In this document: positions 1 to 9,134 of the stretch, one piece after another
Numbering within the stretch: position 1 is the stretch's first letter
How the letters are laid out: every line of letters begins with the position of its first letter
Assembly (NCBI GenBank): GCA_963826795.1
Contig: CAWGYT010000003.1
Span: 186,001 to 250,000 of the forward strand
Length of the DNA stretch: 64,000 bases
Origin: CAWGYT01 sp963826795
GTDB taxonomy: Bacteria > Planctomycetota > Planctomycetia > Pirellulales > Pirellulaceae
Direction of reading: 5' to 3'
Notes under the pieces: generated by a model
Seen by the model: the letters and a program-made list of their open reading frames with translations, nothing else
Told to the model about the DNA's origin: nothing
Database searches by the model: none
Translations under genes and position numbers: made by a program

Positions 1-1541
1 GCGGGCGACATACGGTTTCGCGATCGGGATTTCGTAGGCATCCAAGAGGGCCTTGGAGGTGCTTTCGGGCAACACGTCGTGACCTTCGCTGAGGATCGTG
101 TCAAAAACGGCCCGCAACTTGCCACGGTCCAGCGGAAACTCGACCGGGATATCGCGTGGTGTCTCGTACAACACTTCGCGGGTCCGCGCGTAGCTGACCA
201 GGTACATGAAGGCCCGGACGGCCTGCTCGGGAGCCGCGTAGGTGGGAATTCCCGCCTGGTTGAACAAGTCGATGCCCGACCTCACGCTGGCTCCGCCCAT
301 CCAGGCGGCAAGCAGCGGCTTGTGCGACGTTTTGGCGACCTCGATCACCGCCCGGGCCGCTTCGGTCGGAGCACTCATCGCCTGAGGCGTGAAGATGACC
401 AGCGCCGCATCGACGCCGGGATCGGCGATCACCAGCTGGACCGCCTCGGCCAGCCGCTCGGGCGGGGCGTCTCCCAGCACATCGACCGGATTGTTGCGCG
501 ACCAGGCCGCGGGCAGCGCCGCGTTCAACTTTTCCATGGTCCCGGCCGACAGTTCGGCCAGAACACCTTTCCGCTCCAGCAACGCGTCCGTCGCCATCAC
601 GCCGGGACCACCCGCGTTGGTGATGATCGCGAGCTTGCGCCTCGGGGCGTGCTTTGTCGGGCCAAGAGTTCCGCGCAATCGAACATGTCGGTCATTTCGA
701 AAACCCGGACGATCCCCGCGCGGTGAAACGCCGCCTCGTAGACCGGATCGACGCCCGCCAAGGCCCCCGTGTGCGAGGCGGCGGCGCGAGCCGAAGCGGC
801 AAAACGTCCGGCTTTGTAGGCAATGATCGGCTTGTTGCGGGAGAACGCGCGCGCCGCCGACATGAACTCCCGCGATTCCGCGATCGATTCGACGTACATG
901 ATCAACGATTCGGTCCATGGATCGGTCGCGAAATAGTCAATCAAGTCACCGATGCCGACATCCAGCATGTTGCCAATCGAGACGAAATACGAGAACCCGA
1001 TCTGCTCTTGGATGGCCCAATCCAGGACGGACGTGCAGAGGGCCCCGGACTGAGAAATAAACGCCACGTGCCCCGGGGCCGGGGTCGCTCCGGCGAAACT
1101 TGCGTTCAAATGAGCATGCGGCGCGATGATCCCGACACAGTTGGGACCTAACAGCCGGAGTCCGTCGAAGCGGCGCGCCTCGGCCATCGCCGCCTGTCCC
1201 AACCGCCGGCCCTCTTCGCCCGATTCGCGGAAACCCGCGGAAAGGACCAGCAACCCGAGAATCCCCGCTTCGCCGCATTCCCGCACCAATTGCGGCACGG
1301 TCCGCGCGGGTGTGCAAATGACGGCCAGGTCGACGTCTTGGGGAAGGTCTGCCACCGACGCAAAGCACGGCTGCTCGCCAATCGTTGGATGCTTTGGATT
1401 CACCGGGAAAACCGGCCCGGGAAAGCCCGCCTGGGCGAGATTCTGGAGCACCACTTGCCCGACACTCCCCACCTTCGAGCTGCCCCCGATCACGGCGACA
1501 CGGGTGGGTCGGAAGATTTTGTCCAAGTTGCGAATCGGCAT
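1..1541 (-). CDS. NDP-forming acyl-CoA ligase (CoA-binding), partial and frameshifted
   Basis: Family role: ligases of this type interconvert acyl-CoA and acid with ADP/ATP, using a phosphohistidine intermediate. Seen: an N-terminal CoA-binding Rossmann domain (VAVIGGSSKVGSVG near residue 20), succinyl-CoA-synthetase-like repeats (LLGPNCVGI, FISQSGAL) and the catalytic-His segment SHTGALAG near residue 260. At about position 640 the frame breaks: the first frame ends in a spurious RSSPTRVVPA tail, while the next frame continues with KLAIITNAGGPGVM and stays open to the window edge, ending in AYEIPIAKPYVA, the start of an ATP-grasp domain. One missing base in a G/C run restores the frame. The ATG at 1541 (MPIRNLDKIF) is preferred to a TTG eight codons upstream. 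It lies 54 nt behind atpG and may be read from the ATPase operon. The substrate cannot be predicted; the 3' end lies outside the window. Confidence 0.85.
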
Positions 1542-1595
1542 GGCGAGGGTTCCGTTGGCGGTCAATCAGTGTCGCGAATCGTATCCGCAAGCAAG

Positions 1596-2516
1596 TCACG
1601 TCTCTCGGGTGCGAGCCGTCTCCGCATCACGGCCGGCGACCGTCGCTTGCTCAAGCGCTTCGAAGCCGCTGACGACCTCCAGCAACTCCTCCGTGATCGC
1701 CGTCTGCCGCTGCTGGTGAAACTCGCGGCGGAGTTCCTCCAATCGCTCTTCGATATTCTTTTCGGCGGCCTGCATGGCCGCAATCCGGCTGGCGTTCTCA
1801 CTGGCCAAGGACTCCGTGCACGCGCGAAACAGGGCCACATACAAGAATTGTCGGATCAAACGCGACAACAGGACGTGGCGCTCCATGCGATAGCTGGGTA
1901 AGCTGCGCGAGGGCCAGGGCCGAGCACTTAAATCGCGAAACTGCTGGGGATCAATCGGTAGCAGCTGGAGCACGCGAGGCTGATACGATGCCGCCGACGT
2001 TCGCTCATTGTGAAACACGAGCACCCGCGTCACACTCGCTTGAGACCACCAGCTCTCGATCTGGGGCAACAGGTCCTGGATCAGGGCTTCGATGTCCCAG
2101 ATCGACGTCGGCACGCGGTACGCCGGGCCGCTCACCCAACCCGTCTCCTGCAACAGATTTTCGGCCCGAGCGCCGGCCACCAGTCGTCTCCAGGACGTGC
2201 CGGCAGGATCTTGCTGACGATGCGATTCGACGAACGAAACGATCTCTTCATTGAATTGACCGCACATGCCTTGATCGGAACCGAACACCACGGCGCCGGT
2301 CGGGCCCTGGTCCTTCTGCCGCTGCTCCCACATCGGTCCGTCCTGCAAGACAATCTGGAACCCCAGCTCCATCGTCCGATTAAACTCCGTCAAGGATTCG
2401 GCGGCCAGTTCGTATTGCCGAATGCTAACGGCGGCAAGCGTCTTCATGGTCGTGACAACGGAGCGCAGATCCGCGGCCGTTTCGATCCTGCGCTGCAAGT
2501 TTTCCAAGGTCGGCAT
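1596..2516 (-). CDS. atpG: N-type ATPase gamma subunit
   Basis: Central-stalk subunit that couples rotation of the c-ring to the alpha3beta3 head. The 306-residue product starts MPTLENLQRRIETAADL, which corresponds to the N-terminal coiled coil of gamma, carries the conserved VVFGSDQGMCGQFNEEI segment (canonical F-type gamma has SDRGLCGGFN), and ends in the matching C-terminal helix EELLEVVSGFEALEQA. The ATG at 2516 is chosen over an upstream in-frame start (2573) because homology to gamma begins there. It is the last gene of the operon, 112 nt after atpA, the largest gap in the cluster. Sequence divergence from housekeeping gamma is typical of the N-ATPase branch. Confidence 0.9.
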   Translation of the reverse strand: MPTLENLQRRIETAADLRSVVTTMKTLAAVSIRQYELAAESLTEFNRTMELGFQIVLQDGPMWEQRQKDQGPTGAVVFGSDQGMCGQFNEEIVSFVESHRQQDPAGTSWRRLVAGARAENLLQETGWVSGPAYRVPTSIWDIEALIQDLLPQIESWWSQASVTRVLVFHNERTSAASYQPRVLQLLPIDPQQFRDLSARPWPSRSLPSYRMERHVLLSRLIRQFLYVALFRACTESLASENASRIAAMQAAEKNIEERLEELRREFHQQRQTAITEELLEVVSGFEALEQATVAGRDAETARTRET

Positions 2517-2628
2517 CGTACGAACGTTCTCCGTGCCATGGGTCTCGAAACAACCGTCGCGTCTCGACTTCACCCTCCCCCTGGGAGTTGATGTCGCTCC
2601 GACGAATGCCTGCGTGCGGTACTCGTTA

Positions 2629-4227
2629 TCAGTTGTCGGCGACGGTGGGTCGACTTGGCGAGCTGGCCGCCGCCTGATCTTGATCCTGCTCAGCGTGTGC
2701 TTCCGCGACGGCCTGGCGAGTCACGCGTTCGATCTCGGAAATATCGTCGGCCGTCAATTCCTGACCGTCCACGATCCGCTCGCACAGCGGCGACAGTTCG
2801 CCGACGACCGCGTCCGCCACGACGCGTTCCAGTCGCTCCAGGTCCTCAACGGGAAGTTGATCGAAGACACCCGTCGTGACGGCCAACAGCGCGGCGATCT
2901 GTTCGGCGACGCTGAGCGGCCGATACTGAGCCTGTTTGAGAATTTCTCGGACGCGCCGGCCTCGGTCCAAGGTCGCACGGGTTTGGTCGTCGAGCTGGCT
3001 GCTGAAACGGGCGAACTTTTCGAGCTCTTCGAATTGGGAATAGGTGAGTCGCAAATCGCCGGCGACAGTACGATAAGCAGGCAGCTGCGTCTTGCCACCG
3101 ACGCGCGAGACCGATCGTCCGACTTCCACGGCCGGCAGCAGTCCTTTTTGAAACAGCCGTGGAGAGAGATAGATTTGGCCGTCCGTGATCGAGATCAGAT
3201 TCGTGGGGATGTATCCCGAAACGTTTTGGGCCTCCGTCTCGATGATGGGCAGGGCGGTGAGCGATCCGCCCCCATATTCGGAACGCAAATGGGTGGCTCG
3301 TTCCAGCAGTCGCGAATGGACGTAGAAAATGTCACCTGGAAAGGCTTCCCGTCCTGGCGGTCGGCGGAGCAACAACGACAACTGGCGATAGGCTCGCGCA
3401 TGTGACGTCAAATCGTCATACACGACCAACACATCGTGTCCCCGTTCCATGAAATACTCGCCGATCGTCGTGGCGGCGTAGGGCGCCATGAACTGCAGTC
3501 CCGGGGGTGCGTCATCGGCTCCGATCACGACGACGGAATGCTCCATCGCCTCGTGCGCCCGCAGGTTGGCGATCACGCGTGCCACGTTGGTGCTGCGCTG
3601 CGAAATGCTGCAATAGATGCAGATCACATCGCGGCCGCGCTGATTGATGATCGTATCGACCGCGATGGCGGTCTTGCCGGACTGACGATCGCCCAGAATC
3701 AGTTGGCGCTGGCCTCGCCCGATCGGAATCAGGGCGTCGATCACCTTCAAGCCGGTTTGGAGCGGGACGGTGACGGGCGCCCGATGCATGATTGGCGGCG
3801 CGTCCCGTTCGCACGGTGCCCGCGCAAGATCGCGCAGGATATGGCCTCCGTCAAGCGGCCGTCCGAGCGGATCGATCACGCGACCCAATAGCGAATCGCC
3901 CACCGGCGTGTCGAGGACTCGCCCCGTGCGCTCGACACGCGATCCCGCCTGCAAGTTGGCCGTCTTGTCCAACAGCACGCAGCCCACCTGATGGCGATCC
4001 AAATTGAAGGCAAAGCCGCGGACTCCATCGGCAAAGTGCAGCAGTTCGTCGGCGCGGACATTGGGCAGTCCCGCGGCCTGGGCAATTCCCGGCCCGACCT
4101 CGACGACCATCCCGGTCTCGCGGGGCACGAGCTGCGGTGATTGGTCCCGGATCGCCTGCGACACGAGCCGGGCGGTTTCGTCCAAGGCTTGCTGCAGGTT
4201 CGGGGATTCGTCGTCACGGCGTCCCAT
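2629..4227 (-). CDS. atpA: N-type ATPase alpha subunit
   Basis: Non-catalytic nucleotide-binding subunit of the F1-like head. The 532-residue protein has the N-terminal beta-barrel (GMVVEVGPGIAQAAGLPNV), a P-loop GDRQSGKTA at about residues 179-187, the alpha-subunit Gln in that loop, and the later motif SVSRVGGKTQ. I place the start at 4227 (MGRRDDESPNL), matching where alpha subunits begin, not at 4332, which would overlap atpF much further. It overlaps the 3' end of atpF by 14 nt, which suggests translational coupling. The C-terminus is enriched in Gln/Asp/Ala and poorly conserved. Confidence 0.95.
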   Translation of the reverse strand: MGRRDDESPNLQQALDETARLVSQAIRDQSPQLVPRETGMVVEVGPGIAQAAGLPNVRADELLHFADGVRGFAFNLDRHQVGCVLLDKTANLQAGSRVERTGRVLDTPVGDSLLGRVIDPLGRPLDGGHILRDLARAPCERDAPPIMHRAPVTVPLQTGLKVIDALIPIGRGQRQLILGDRQSGKTAIAVDTIINQRGRDVICIYCSISQRSTNVARVIANLRAHEAMEHSVVVIGADDAPPGLQFMAPYAATTIGEYFMERGHDVLVVYDDLTSHARAYRQLSLLLRRPPGREAFPGDIFYVHSRLLERATHLRSEYGGGSLTALPIIETEAQNVSGYIPTNLISITDGQIYLSPRLFQKGLLPAVEVGRSVSRVGGKTQLPAYRTVAGDLRLTYSQFEELEKFARFSSQLDDQTRATLDRGRRVREILKQAQYRPLSVAEQIAALLAVTTGVFDQLPVEDLERLERVVADAVVGELSPLCERIVDGQELTADDISEIERVTRQAVAEAHAEQDQDQAAASSPSRPTVADN

Positions 4228-5009
4228 GATGCTCCTCACCTCGCGACGCAGTGATGTGGGCCTGACGGCTTTGAATGTCCAGGTCCAGGTTTTGGAGAAA
4301 ATCTCGGACGTTCCATTGGAAGCTGTAGCCACCTACATTCAGCTCGACGCCCGCAATCAGATCCGCCGCTCGATCAAACACGATATCGCCCTCGTAGTCG
4401 AACTGCTGCTGAATCCCGCCCCGAATCCGCTGTCGTTCGGCCTCGGGCAGCTCGAAGGCGGAATGGACGAACACTTCCGCGTCTCCGTTGCGGACCAAGT
4501 GAGATCGGACCTCCCGCTTGACGTTGTCCGCCAAATCCTCCAGCTGAGTCACAAAGATCCCGACGATCTTCTCTTCCAGCGTGGCATCCGCCAGCTGAGC
4601 GAGCGTGCGGCGTGTCGCCTCCAGCGCAGACCCCGCGGCTTGATCGCGCACGCCATGCAGCAACGCGCCGCGCTCGTGTTGAAAGGCCTCCAGCCATTGC
4701 TGTCGTTTCTGATCGATCTGACGTCGCGTCTCCACCGCCAATTGCTCGCGTTCGGCAAACGCCTCTCGGCGGACTGCCTTTAACTGGTCTTCCCGCTCGG
4801 TCTCCAGCGACTGCAGTTGAGTGCGGTACCGTTGTCCCAGGACTTCAGCCGCTTCGCGCTGCTGCTCGGCATCGGCCAACTGCTCGGCAATTGTCCGCTC
4901 GCGATCCGCCATCGCGCAGGATCGGATCGTAGAGAAAATAGCGTAGCAGCCCGACCAGGATCAGAAAATTGACAACCTGGGCCGTGAAAGTAAACCAGTC
5001 GATGCTCAT
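4214..5009 (-). CDS. atpF: N-type ATPase b subunit, long form, frameshifted
   Basis: Peripheral-stalk subunit. The N-terminal part, from the ATG at 5009, encodes MSIDWFTFTAQVVNFLILVG and then LLRYFLYDPILR, a membrane segment followed by the conserved FLYxPIL turn. The rest of the protein is in another frame starting at 4912 (MADRERTIAEQLADAEQQRE), the expected continuation and a long charged coiled coil. Joining the frames needs one base removed or two added at the GCGCG run at about 4913; by family spacing, loss of a CG dinucleotide fits best. The full product would be about 265 residues, longer than housekeeping b. There is no delta gene in the operon, so I infer that the extended C-terminus replaces delta. 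The frameshift is probably a sequencing error. Confidence 0.85.
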
Positions 5010-5046
5010 CAGTTTCGGATCGATCTGAGTTAAGGAACCGCGCCGC

Positions 5047-5316
5047 TCAGCGTTGCACGAGGTAGTTCCAGAACGGATTGGCGAACAGCAAAATCATCGA
5101 GATCACAAAGCAGTAGATCGCGGTCGATTCGACCATCGCCAGGCCCACGAAGAGCGTCCGCGTGATGGTATTGGAGGCGTCCGGTTGCTGGGCGATGGCG
5201 CTGAGTGCTTGAGCGACCGCGCGGCCCTCGCCCAGCGCCGGCGCGATCGACCCGATCGCAATCGTCAGTCCGGCCATGACGATGGAAGCCGACGCGACAA
5301 GTCCCAGATTATCCAT
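5047..5316 (-). CDS. atpE: N-type ATPase c subunit (rotor ring)
   Basis: An 89-residue hairpin of two membrane helices that forms the ion-carrying ring. Helix 1 holds the glycine-rich stretch IGSIAPALGEG and helix 2 the ion site MVESTAIY. Counting from the start, the candidate ligands are E30, E63, S64, T65 and Y68. The E-S-T-x-x-Y pattern matches the Na+ site of the Ilyobacter tartaricus ring, but the Gln on helix 1 of that site is Glu30 here, giving two carboxylates. It starts 8 nt inside the end of atpB. Ion specificity is therefore uncertain. Confidence 0.95.
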   Translation of the reverse strand: MDNLGLVASASIVMAGLTIAIGSIAPALGEGRAVAQALSAIAQQPDASNTITRTLFVGLAMVESTAIYCFVISMILLFANPFWNYLVQR

Positions 5317-6055
5317 AATGGTTCCCCTTCAGTTCGGATGATCGAAGTGGTTCGGCAGGTGGCTCGTTCCGCTGATGAGCTTGCGTGGCGGAGGCGATGT
5401 AAACCATCGCCAGGATCGCGAAGATATAGGCCTGGATGAACCCCGTCAGCAGCCCCAACAGCTGCATCAGGATCGGAACAAAGAGGGGAACGAAGCCAAT
5501 CAGGATGGCGGCAATTACACTGCCGCTCATCATATTGCCATACAAGCGAACGGCCAAGGCGAGCGTGCGAGAAACCTCGCCCACCAGATTGAATGGCAGC
5601 ATGAAAACGGTCGGACGAATGTAATTCTTCAAGTAAGCCGCCACGCCCTGGCCCGCAATTCCAAACAGTGGCACCGCGAAAAACACGCACGTCGCCAGCG
5701 CCGCGGTGGTGGACAGCGAGGCAGTCGGAGGCTGAAACACCGGCACGACACTCAACAGGTTCGACACGCCAATGAACAAGAACAAGGTCCCCACAAACGG
5801 AAGATACCGGCCCGGCTCCTGCCCGCTCACCTCCCGAATTTGCTGACGCATTCCTGTCACCAGGACTTCCAGCAGATTCTGCGCACGCGGGATCTCGGGG
5901 CCGGTCGTAAGCCGGCGCGTGACGAGCCGAGAGCCGGCCACCATCAGGGCGATCACGACCCAAGTGAAGGCAATCGTCGCATTCACGCGAACGGCCGGCC
6001 AGGCCGTTGACTGCCAGATGATCCACTCGTCCGTGCTAATCTGAATTTCGCCCAT
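5309..6055 (-). CDS. atpB: N-type ATPase a subunit
   Basis: Membrane stator that forms the two ion half-channels against the c-ring. The 248-residue product has about five hydrophobic helices and the essential arginine in LALAVRLYGNMMSG (R170), equivalent to E. coli R210. The N-terminus carries an extracytoplasmic segment and the YLPFVGTLFLFIGVSNLL helix typical of a subunits. Its start codon overlaps the atpR stop codon as TAATG, and its 3' end overlaps atpE by 8 nt. All are strong signs of one polycistronic, translationally coupled operon. Confidence 0.95.
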   Translation of the reverse strand: MGEIQISTDEWIIWQSTAWPAVRVNATIAFTWVVIALMVAGSRLVTRRLTTGPEIPRAQNLLEVLVTGMRQQIREVSGQEPGRYLPFVGTLFLFIGVSNLLSVVPVFQPPTASLSTTAALATCVFFAVPLFGIAGQGVAAYLKNYIRPTVFMLPFNLVGEVSRTLALAVRLYGNMMSGSVIAAILIGFVPLFVPILMQLLGLLTGFIQAYIFAILAMVYIASATQAHQRNEPPAEPLRSSELKGNHYG

Positions 6056-6360
6056 TAGAGCTCACTTCCCAAGGACGAAGGTGCCGACGAAATCCGTCCC
6101 AGCCAGCGCACGAGCACGACCCGCGTGAAGACGAATCCGCCCAGACAAACCACCAGCGCCGGCAGTTGGCCCTTGACCAGCACCAGGTAGAAGCCGCCCA
6201 AAATCACGCTCAAACGAATCACCAAGCTGCCGAAATAGAGGATCCAGGGACGCGGCGACCGCGGCAGCCGGCGGACGGTGCCCCAGAGTCCCAGGAAATA
6301 GACCACCGCCATCCCGCATCCGACCAGGCCGGCCATGAGCAGTTGCATTTCGATTCCCAT
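6055..6360 (-). CDS. atpR: N-type ATPase accessory membrane protein AtpR
   Basis: A 101-residue, three-helix membrane protein starting MGIEMQLLMAGLVGCGMAVV. AtpR is one of the two small membrane proteins that mark the N-ATPase operon; its conserved arginines in the membrane have been proposed to face the c-ring glutamates, and here Arg occurs in GSLVIRLSVILGGFYLV. An upstream start in the same frame (6813) exists, but it lies inside atpQ and atpC and is rejected. The gene sits 2 nt after atpQ and shares TAATG with atpB. Exact role (assembly factor or ion-supply subunit) is not established. Confidence 0.88.
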   Translation of the reverse strand: MGIEMQLLMAGLVGCGMAVVYFLGLWGTVRRLPRSPRPWILYFGSLVIRLSVILGGFYLVLVKGQLPALVVCLGGFVFTRVVLVRWLGRISSAPSSLGSEL

Positions 6361-6362
6361 GG

Positions 6363-6683
6363 CTACCTTTCTTCCCCGCCGAAACGACTCTCGCGGCTGA
6401 CCCAGCGCCACGCATTCAGACAGCCGAAAGCAATGCCCAGAAACAACAGCATCAAGGTCCACGAAAAGCGGCTGGGCCAGCGGCGGTCGATCCAAACGCC
6501 AAGCCCAATCCCGACCAGTGCGGGCACCGCCACCGACCAACCCACCAGTCCGAACATCCCCAAACCGAACCAAACGGACTGCGGATTCGCGCGTGCCCGA
6601 AGCTTGCGCAATTCTTTCTCTTGGACCTCGTGCTCCAGACCGTGACGCGCACGTTGCCGAGGGGCGTTGGGAGGATCGTTCAT
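6363..6683 (-). CDS. atpQ: N-type ATPase accessory protein AtpQ (AtpI-like)
   Basis: A 106-residue protein with a charged cytoplasmic N-terminus (EHEVQEKELRKLRARA) and two membrane helices (SVWFGLGMFGLVGWSVAVPA and the FSWTLMLLFLGIAFGCLNAW region) separated by a short loop with WIDRRWP. This is the AtpI-type architecture, and position directly between atpC and atpR is diagnostic for AtpQ of N-ATPases. AtpI-type proteins help c-ring assembly. The start overlaps the atpC stop (ATGA). Confidence 0.88.
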   Translation of the reverse strand: MNDPPNAPRQRARHGLEHEVQEKELRKLRARANPQSVWFGLGMFGLVGWSVAVPALVGIGLGVWIDRRWPSRFSWTLMLLFLGIAFGCLNAWRWVSRESRFGGEER

Positions 6684-7072
6684 CGGCCTTGCTCGACCAA
6701 CTGCAAATAACCGCGCAGGAAGCTGGCCTCCAGTTTGGCCACCGCCGAATGTGCCGCCCGCTCACGATCGCTCTGTAAGGCGAATTCCTCGCGAACGCAG
6801 CGCCGCAATTCACCCAGGTCGCCTCCGCGGACCGCTTGACGTGTCGAGATCAGGACTTCGTCTCCGCACTTGACCAGGACGCCCTGATCCACCGCCACGA
6901 AGCACTCGTTTTCCTGGTCGTCTTCAAACAGCATGAGTCCGGGGACCAGCGCCGCGAGAAAGTCCACGTGCCGAGGCAGCAAGCAAAAGCTGCCATTTTC
7001 CGCCTCGGCGATCACTTTTCGCACCGGTTGGTCGACCACCACCCGCGTCGGTTCCAGCAGCTTGAGCCTCAT
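6680..7072 (-). CDS. atpC: N-type ATPase epsilon subunit
   Basis: A 130-residue central-stalk protein with the epsilon N-terminal beta-sandwich (MRLKLLEPTRVVVDQPVRKV, then GSFCLLPRHVDFLAALVPG). The C-terminal helical part (REEFALQSDRERAAHSAVAK) is present and is the segment that can regulate ATP hydrolysis in other enzymes; whether it does so here is unknown. It overlaps atpD and atpQ by 4 nt (ATGA) on either side, so it is surely co-translated with both. Confidence 0.9.
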   Translation of the reverse strand: MRLKLLEPTRVVVDQPVRKVIAEAENGSFCLLPRHVDFLAALVPGLMLFEDDQENECFVAVDQGVLVKCGDEVLISTRQAVRGGDLGELRRCVREEFALQSDRERAAHSAVAKLEASFLRGYLQLVEQGR

Positions 7073-8484
7073 GGTTTCGTCACCTCGTCAACCGAACCAA
7101 TCATGTACAACGCCCGTTCCGGATCGTCATGAAACTCGTCGTCCAGAATCCGCTCGCAGCCGTCCAGCGTGTCGTCAATTCGAACTAACCTGCCTTCGTG
7201 GCCCGTGAATTGTTCCGTCGTAAAAAACGGTTGCGTGAGAAAGCGTTCCAGCCGCCGCGCGCGATTGACCGTGCGGCGATCGTCGCGCGACAATTCTTCC
7301 ATGCCCAACATCGCAATGATGTCCTTCAGCTCTTCGTAGTTCGCCAACGTCCGGCGGACATCCCTCGCAACCCGGTAATGCCGGGATCCGACCACTTGCG
7401 GCAACAGCAGCTCGGAAGTCGACTGCAGCGGGTCAATGGCGGGATAGAGTGCCTCGGCGGCGCGTCGACGCGAGAGCACGACCGTCGAGGAAAGATGCGA
7501 GAAGGCATGCACGGCGGACGGATCGGTGAAGTCGTCCGCGGGCACATAGACCGCCTGAACGGACGTAATCGCGCCCGAAGCCGTGGTGCAGATCCGTTCC
7601 TGAAGCTCCGCCAAGTCGGTCGACAACGAGGGCTGATAGCCGACTCGCGAAGGTAGCTGACCCATCAGTCCGGAAACCTCCATCCCGGCCTGAATGAAAC
7701 GAAAAATGTTGTCGATCAACAACAAAACGTCCTGCCGTGCGTCATCACGGAAATATTCGGCAATCGTCAGCGCCGCATGACCCACTCGAAATCGCGCGCC
7801 CGGCGGCTCGTTCATCTGGCCAAATATCATCACCGTCTTGTCGCGAACGCCCGCACTGCCCATTTCGCGGTACAGCTCTTCCGCCTCGCGACAACGTTCG
7901 CCAATTCCACAGAACAGACTGACCCCCGCGTGCTGTCCGACCACGTTGTGGATCAGCTCGGTGATCAAAACGGTCTTCCCCACACCCGCCCCGCCGAACA
8001 AGCCGGCCTTGCCGCCACGCTCCAGCGGCGACAACAGGTCGATCGCCTTGATCCCGGTCTGGAACACCTCCGACTTCGTGGCACGCCGAGCGATCGGCGG
8101 CGGCTCGGCATGGATGCTGCGGTAGGTCACATCTTGCAGGGGCGGCCCGTCGTCAATCGTGTGACCGAAGACATCCAGCACGCGTCCCAGCAGAGACTGC
8201 CCCACGGGGACGCTGAGGGACTTTCCCAAATCGTAGATCGGAGCGCCGCGCGCGAGTCCTCGGATCGAATTCATTGCGATCCCGCGCACCGTGTGAGGAT
8301 CCAGCTGACTGGCGACCTCCACCGACCACGCCCGGTCGGGTCCCGTCCGCAATTCGTGATTGATGCCCGGCAGCAACTCGGGAAAATAAGCATCGACCAC
8401 ACTCCCCCGGACCGCGACCACGCGCCCTGTATTGAGGTCGACCTGCGAGTTTGCGGTCGTTGTCGATTCAGCCGAAGCGGACAT
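7069..8484 (-). CDS. atpD: N-type ATPase beta subunit
   Basis: Catalytic subunit of the F1-like head, 471 residues from the ATG at 8484 (MSASAESTTT). It has the beta-barrel domain (GRVVAVRGSVVDAYFPE), P-loop GGAGVGKT at about residues 164-171, catalytic Glu in CGIGERCREAEEL, Walker B VLLLIDNIFRFIQAG and the QERI segment. The first 53 codons of the longest open frame (to 8643) have no beta-subunit character, so they are excluded. It is the first gene of the operon, as in all N-ATPases. No convincing sigma-70 promoter was found in the 200 nt upstream. Confidence 0.96.
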   Translation of the reverse strand: MSASAESTTTANSQVDLNTGRVVAVRGSVVDAYFPELLPGINHELRTGPDRAWSVEVASQLDPHTVRGIAMNSIRGLARGAPIYDLGKSLSVPVGQSLLGRVLDVFGHTIDDGPPLQDVTYRSIHAEPPPIARRATKSEVFQTGIKAIDLLSPLERGGKAGLFGGAGVGKTVLITELIHNVVGQHAGVSLFCGIGERCREAEELYREMGSAGVRDKTVMIFGQMNEPPGARFRVGHAALTIAEYFRDDARQDVLLLIDNIFRFIQAGMEVSGLMGQLPSRVGYQPSLSTDLAELQERICTTASGAITSVQAVYVPADDFTDPSAVHAFSHLSSTVVLSRRRAAEALYPAIDPLQSTSELLLPQVVGSRHYRVARDVRRTLANYEELKDIIAMLGMEELSRDDRRTVNRARRLERFLTQPFFTTEQFTGHEGRLVRIDDTLDGCERILDDEFHDDPERALYMIGSVDEVTKP

Positions 8485-8686
8485 CGCGGGGACTACTCGG
8501 GGGGACGGGGTGCGGCACGATCGGTCTGCCGCCGCGCGACATGCACGATGGCCTCTCAGCTGCCACTCAGTGTAAACGTCCCCGCTCGCTTTCGCACGGG
8601 GGATGGACTTCGTCAGCCGGCGACGCCAGACGAGGCGACTCACGCGACTTCGCCCGCGGGTGGGTTTGAGGGCTGAGCGTGCGAAG

Positions 8687-8786
8687 CCCCCTCATCCGGC
8701 CTTCGGCCACCTTCTCCCGCGCCGGGGAGCAGGGACGGGGTGTGGAGCCGAGGGTTGTCACCTCTCCCGCGCTGGGGAGCAGGGAC
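8687..8786. repeat. Dispersed palindromic repeat (CCCCTCATCCGGC family), copy 1
   Basis: A roughly 100-nt non-coding element beginning CCCCTCATCCGGCCTTCGGC and continuing with a CCTTCTCCCGCG...GGGAG hairpin and a second CTCTCCCGC...GGGAGC hairpin. A related copy lies at 40391-40490 with the same order of blocks. It abuts the start of the duplicated secretin leader, and the sequence just before the second leader copy (10926-10950) contains a similar CCTTCGGCCA...CTCCCGCGCTGGGG stretch. The repeat may therefore have been the site of recombination. Function unknown. Confidence 0.7.
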
Positions 8787-8998
8787 GACCTCGAACTTGA
8801 CGACCTCGAACTTGACGCCCAAGTCCGGTTTACCTACGATCCCGCAGCTTTTTACTGGACATCTTCCCCATCTCCCCAACAACTCGCCACTCCCATGCTT
8901 CAAACCGGGCCCAGTCAATCGCTGTCCGTGCCTCGATTTCCGTGCGGCACGGCGTGGTGGCTCTGCGTTTTCTGCAGTTGCGTCTTCAGTCCCGGTCG
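8764..8998 (+). repeat. Long direct repeat, copy 1 (secretin upstream and leader)
   Basis: This 235-nt segment is repeated at 10938-11157. Apart from a 15-nt internal duplication here (GACCTCGAACTTGAC occurs twice) and a base change, the two are essentially identical. It includes the upstream region and the signal-peptide codons of the secretin gene. The intervening 1.94 kb holds the A/B repeat array and the group II intron relic. It is far too long for a transposition target-site duplication, so a segmental duplication or recombination event, or an assembly artefact, is more likely. Confidence 0.9.
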
Positions 8999-9134
8999 AA
9001 CAAGTCCAAGACGGTCTACAGGCTCCAGAGTCATTCGGCAGCACAAGGTGGCCGCAGGCGTGACCGGCGGCGATGAGGGCACGGAAGTAGACCGTCTTAG
9101 ATTGATTGGCTTCGTGGCCCCCGTCGCGCCGTAG
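8895..9134 (+). pseudogene. Truncated duplicate of the secretin N-terminus
   Basis: Starts with the same MLQTGPSQSLSVPRFPCGTA leader as the intact secretin at 11054, keeps the hydrophobic WWLCVFCSCVF core, then diverges after SPGR into the A/B repeat array and stops at 9134. Only about 35 codons are secretin-derived. If expressed, it would give a secreted or membrane-inserted peptide of about 79 residues with a repeat-encoded tail; nothing suggests selection for that. I treat it as a by-product of the duplication. Confidence 0.75.
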
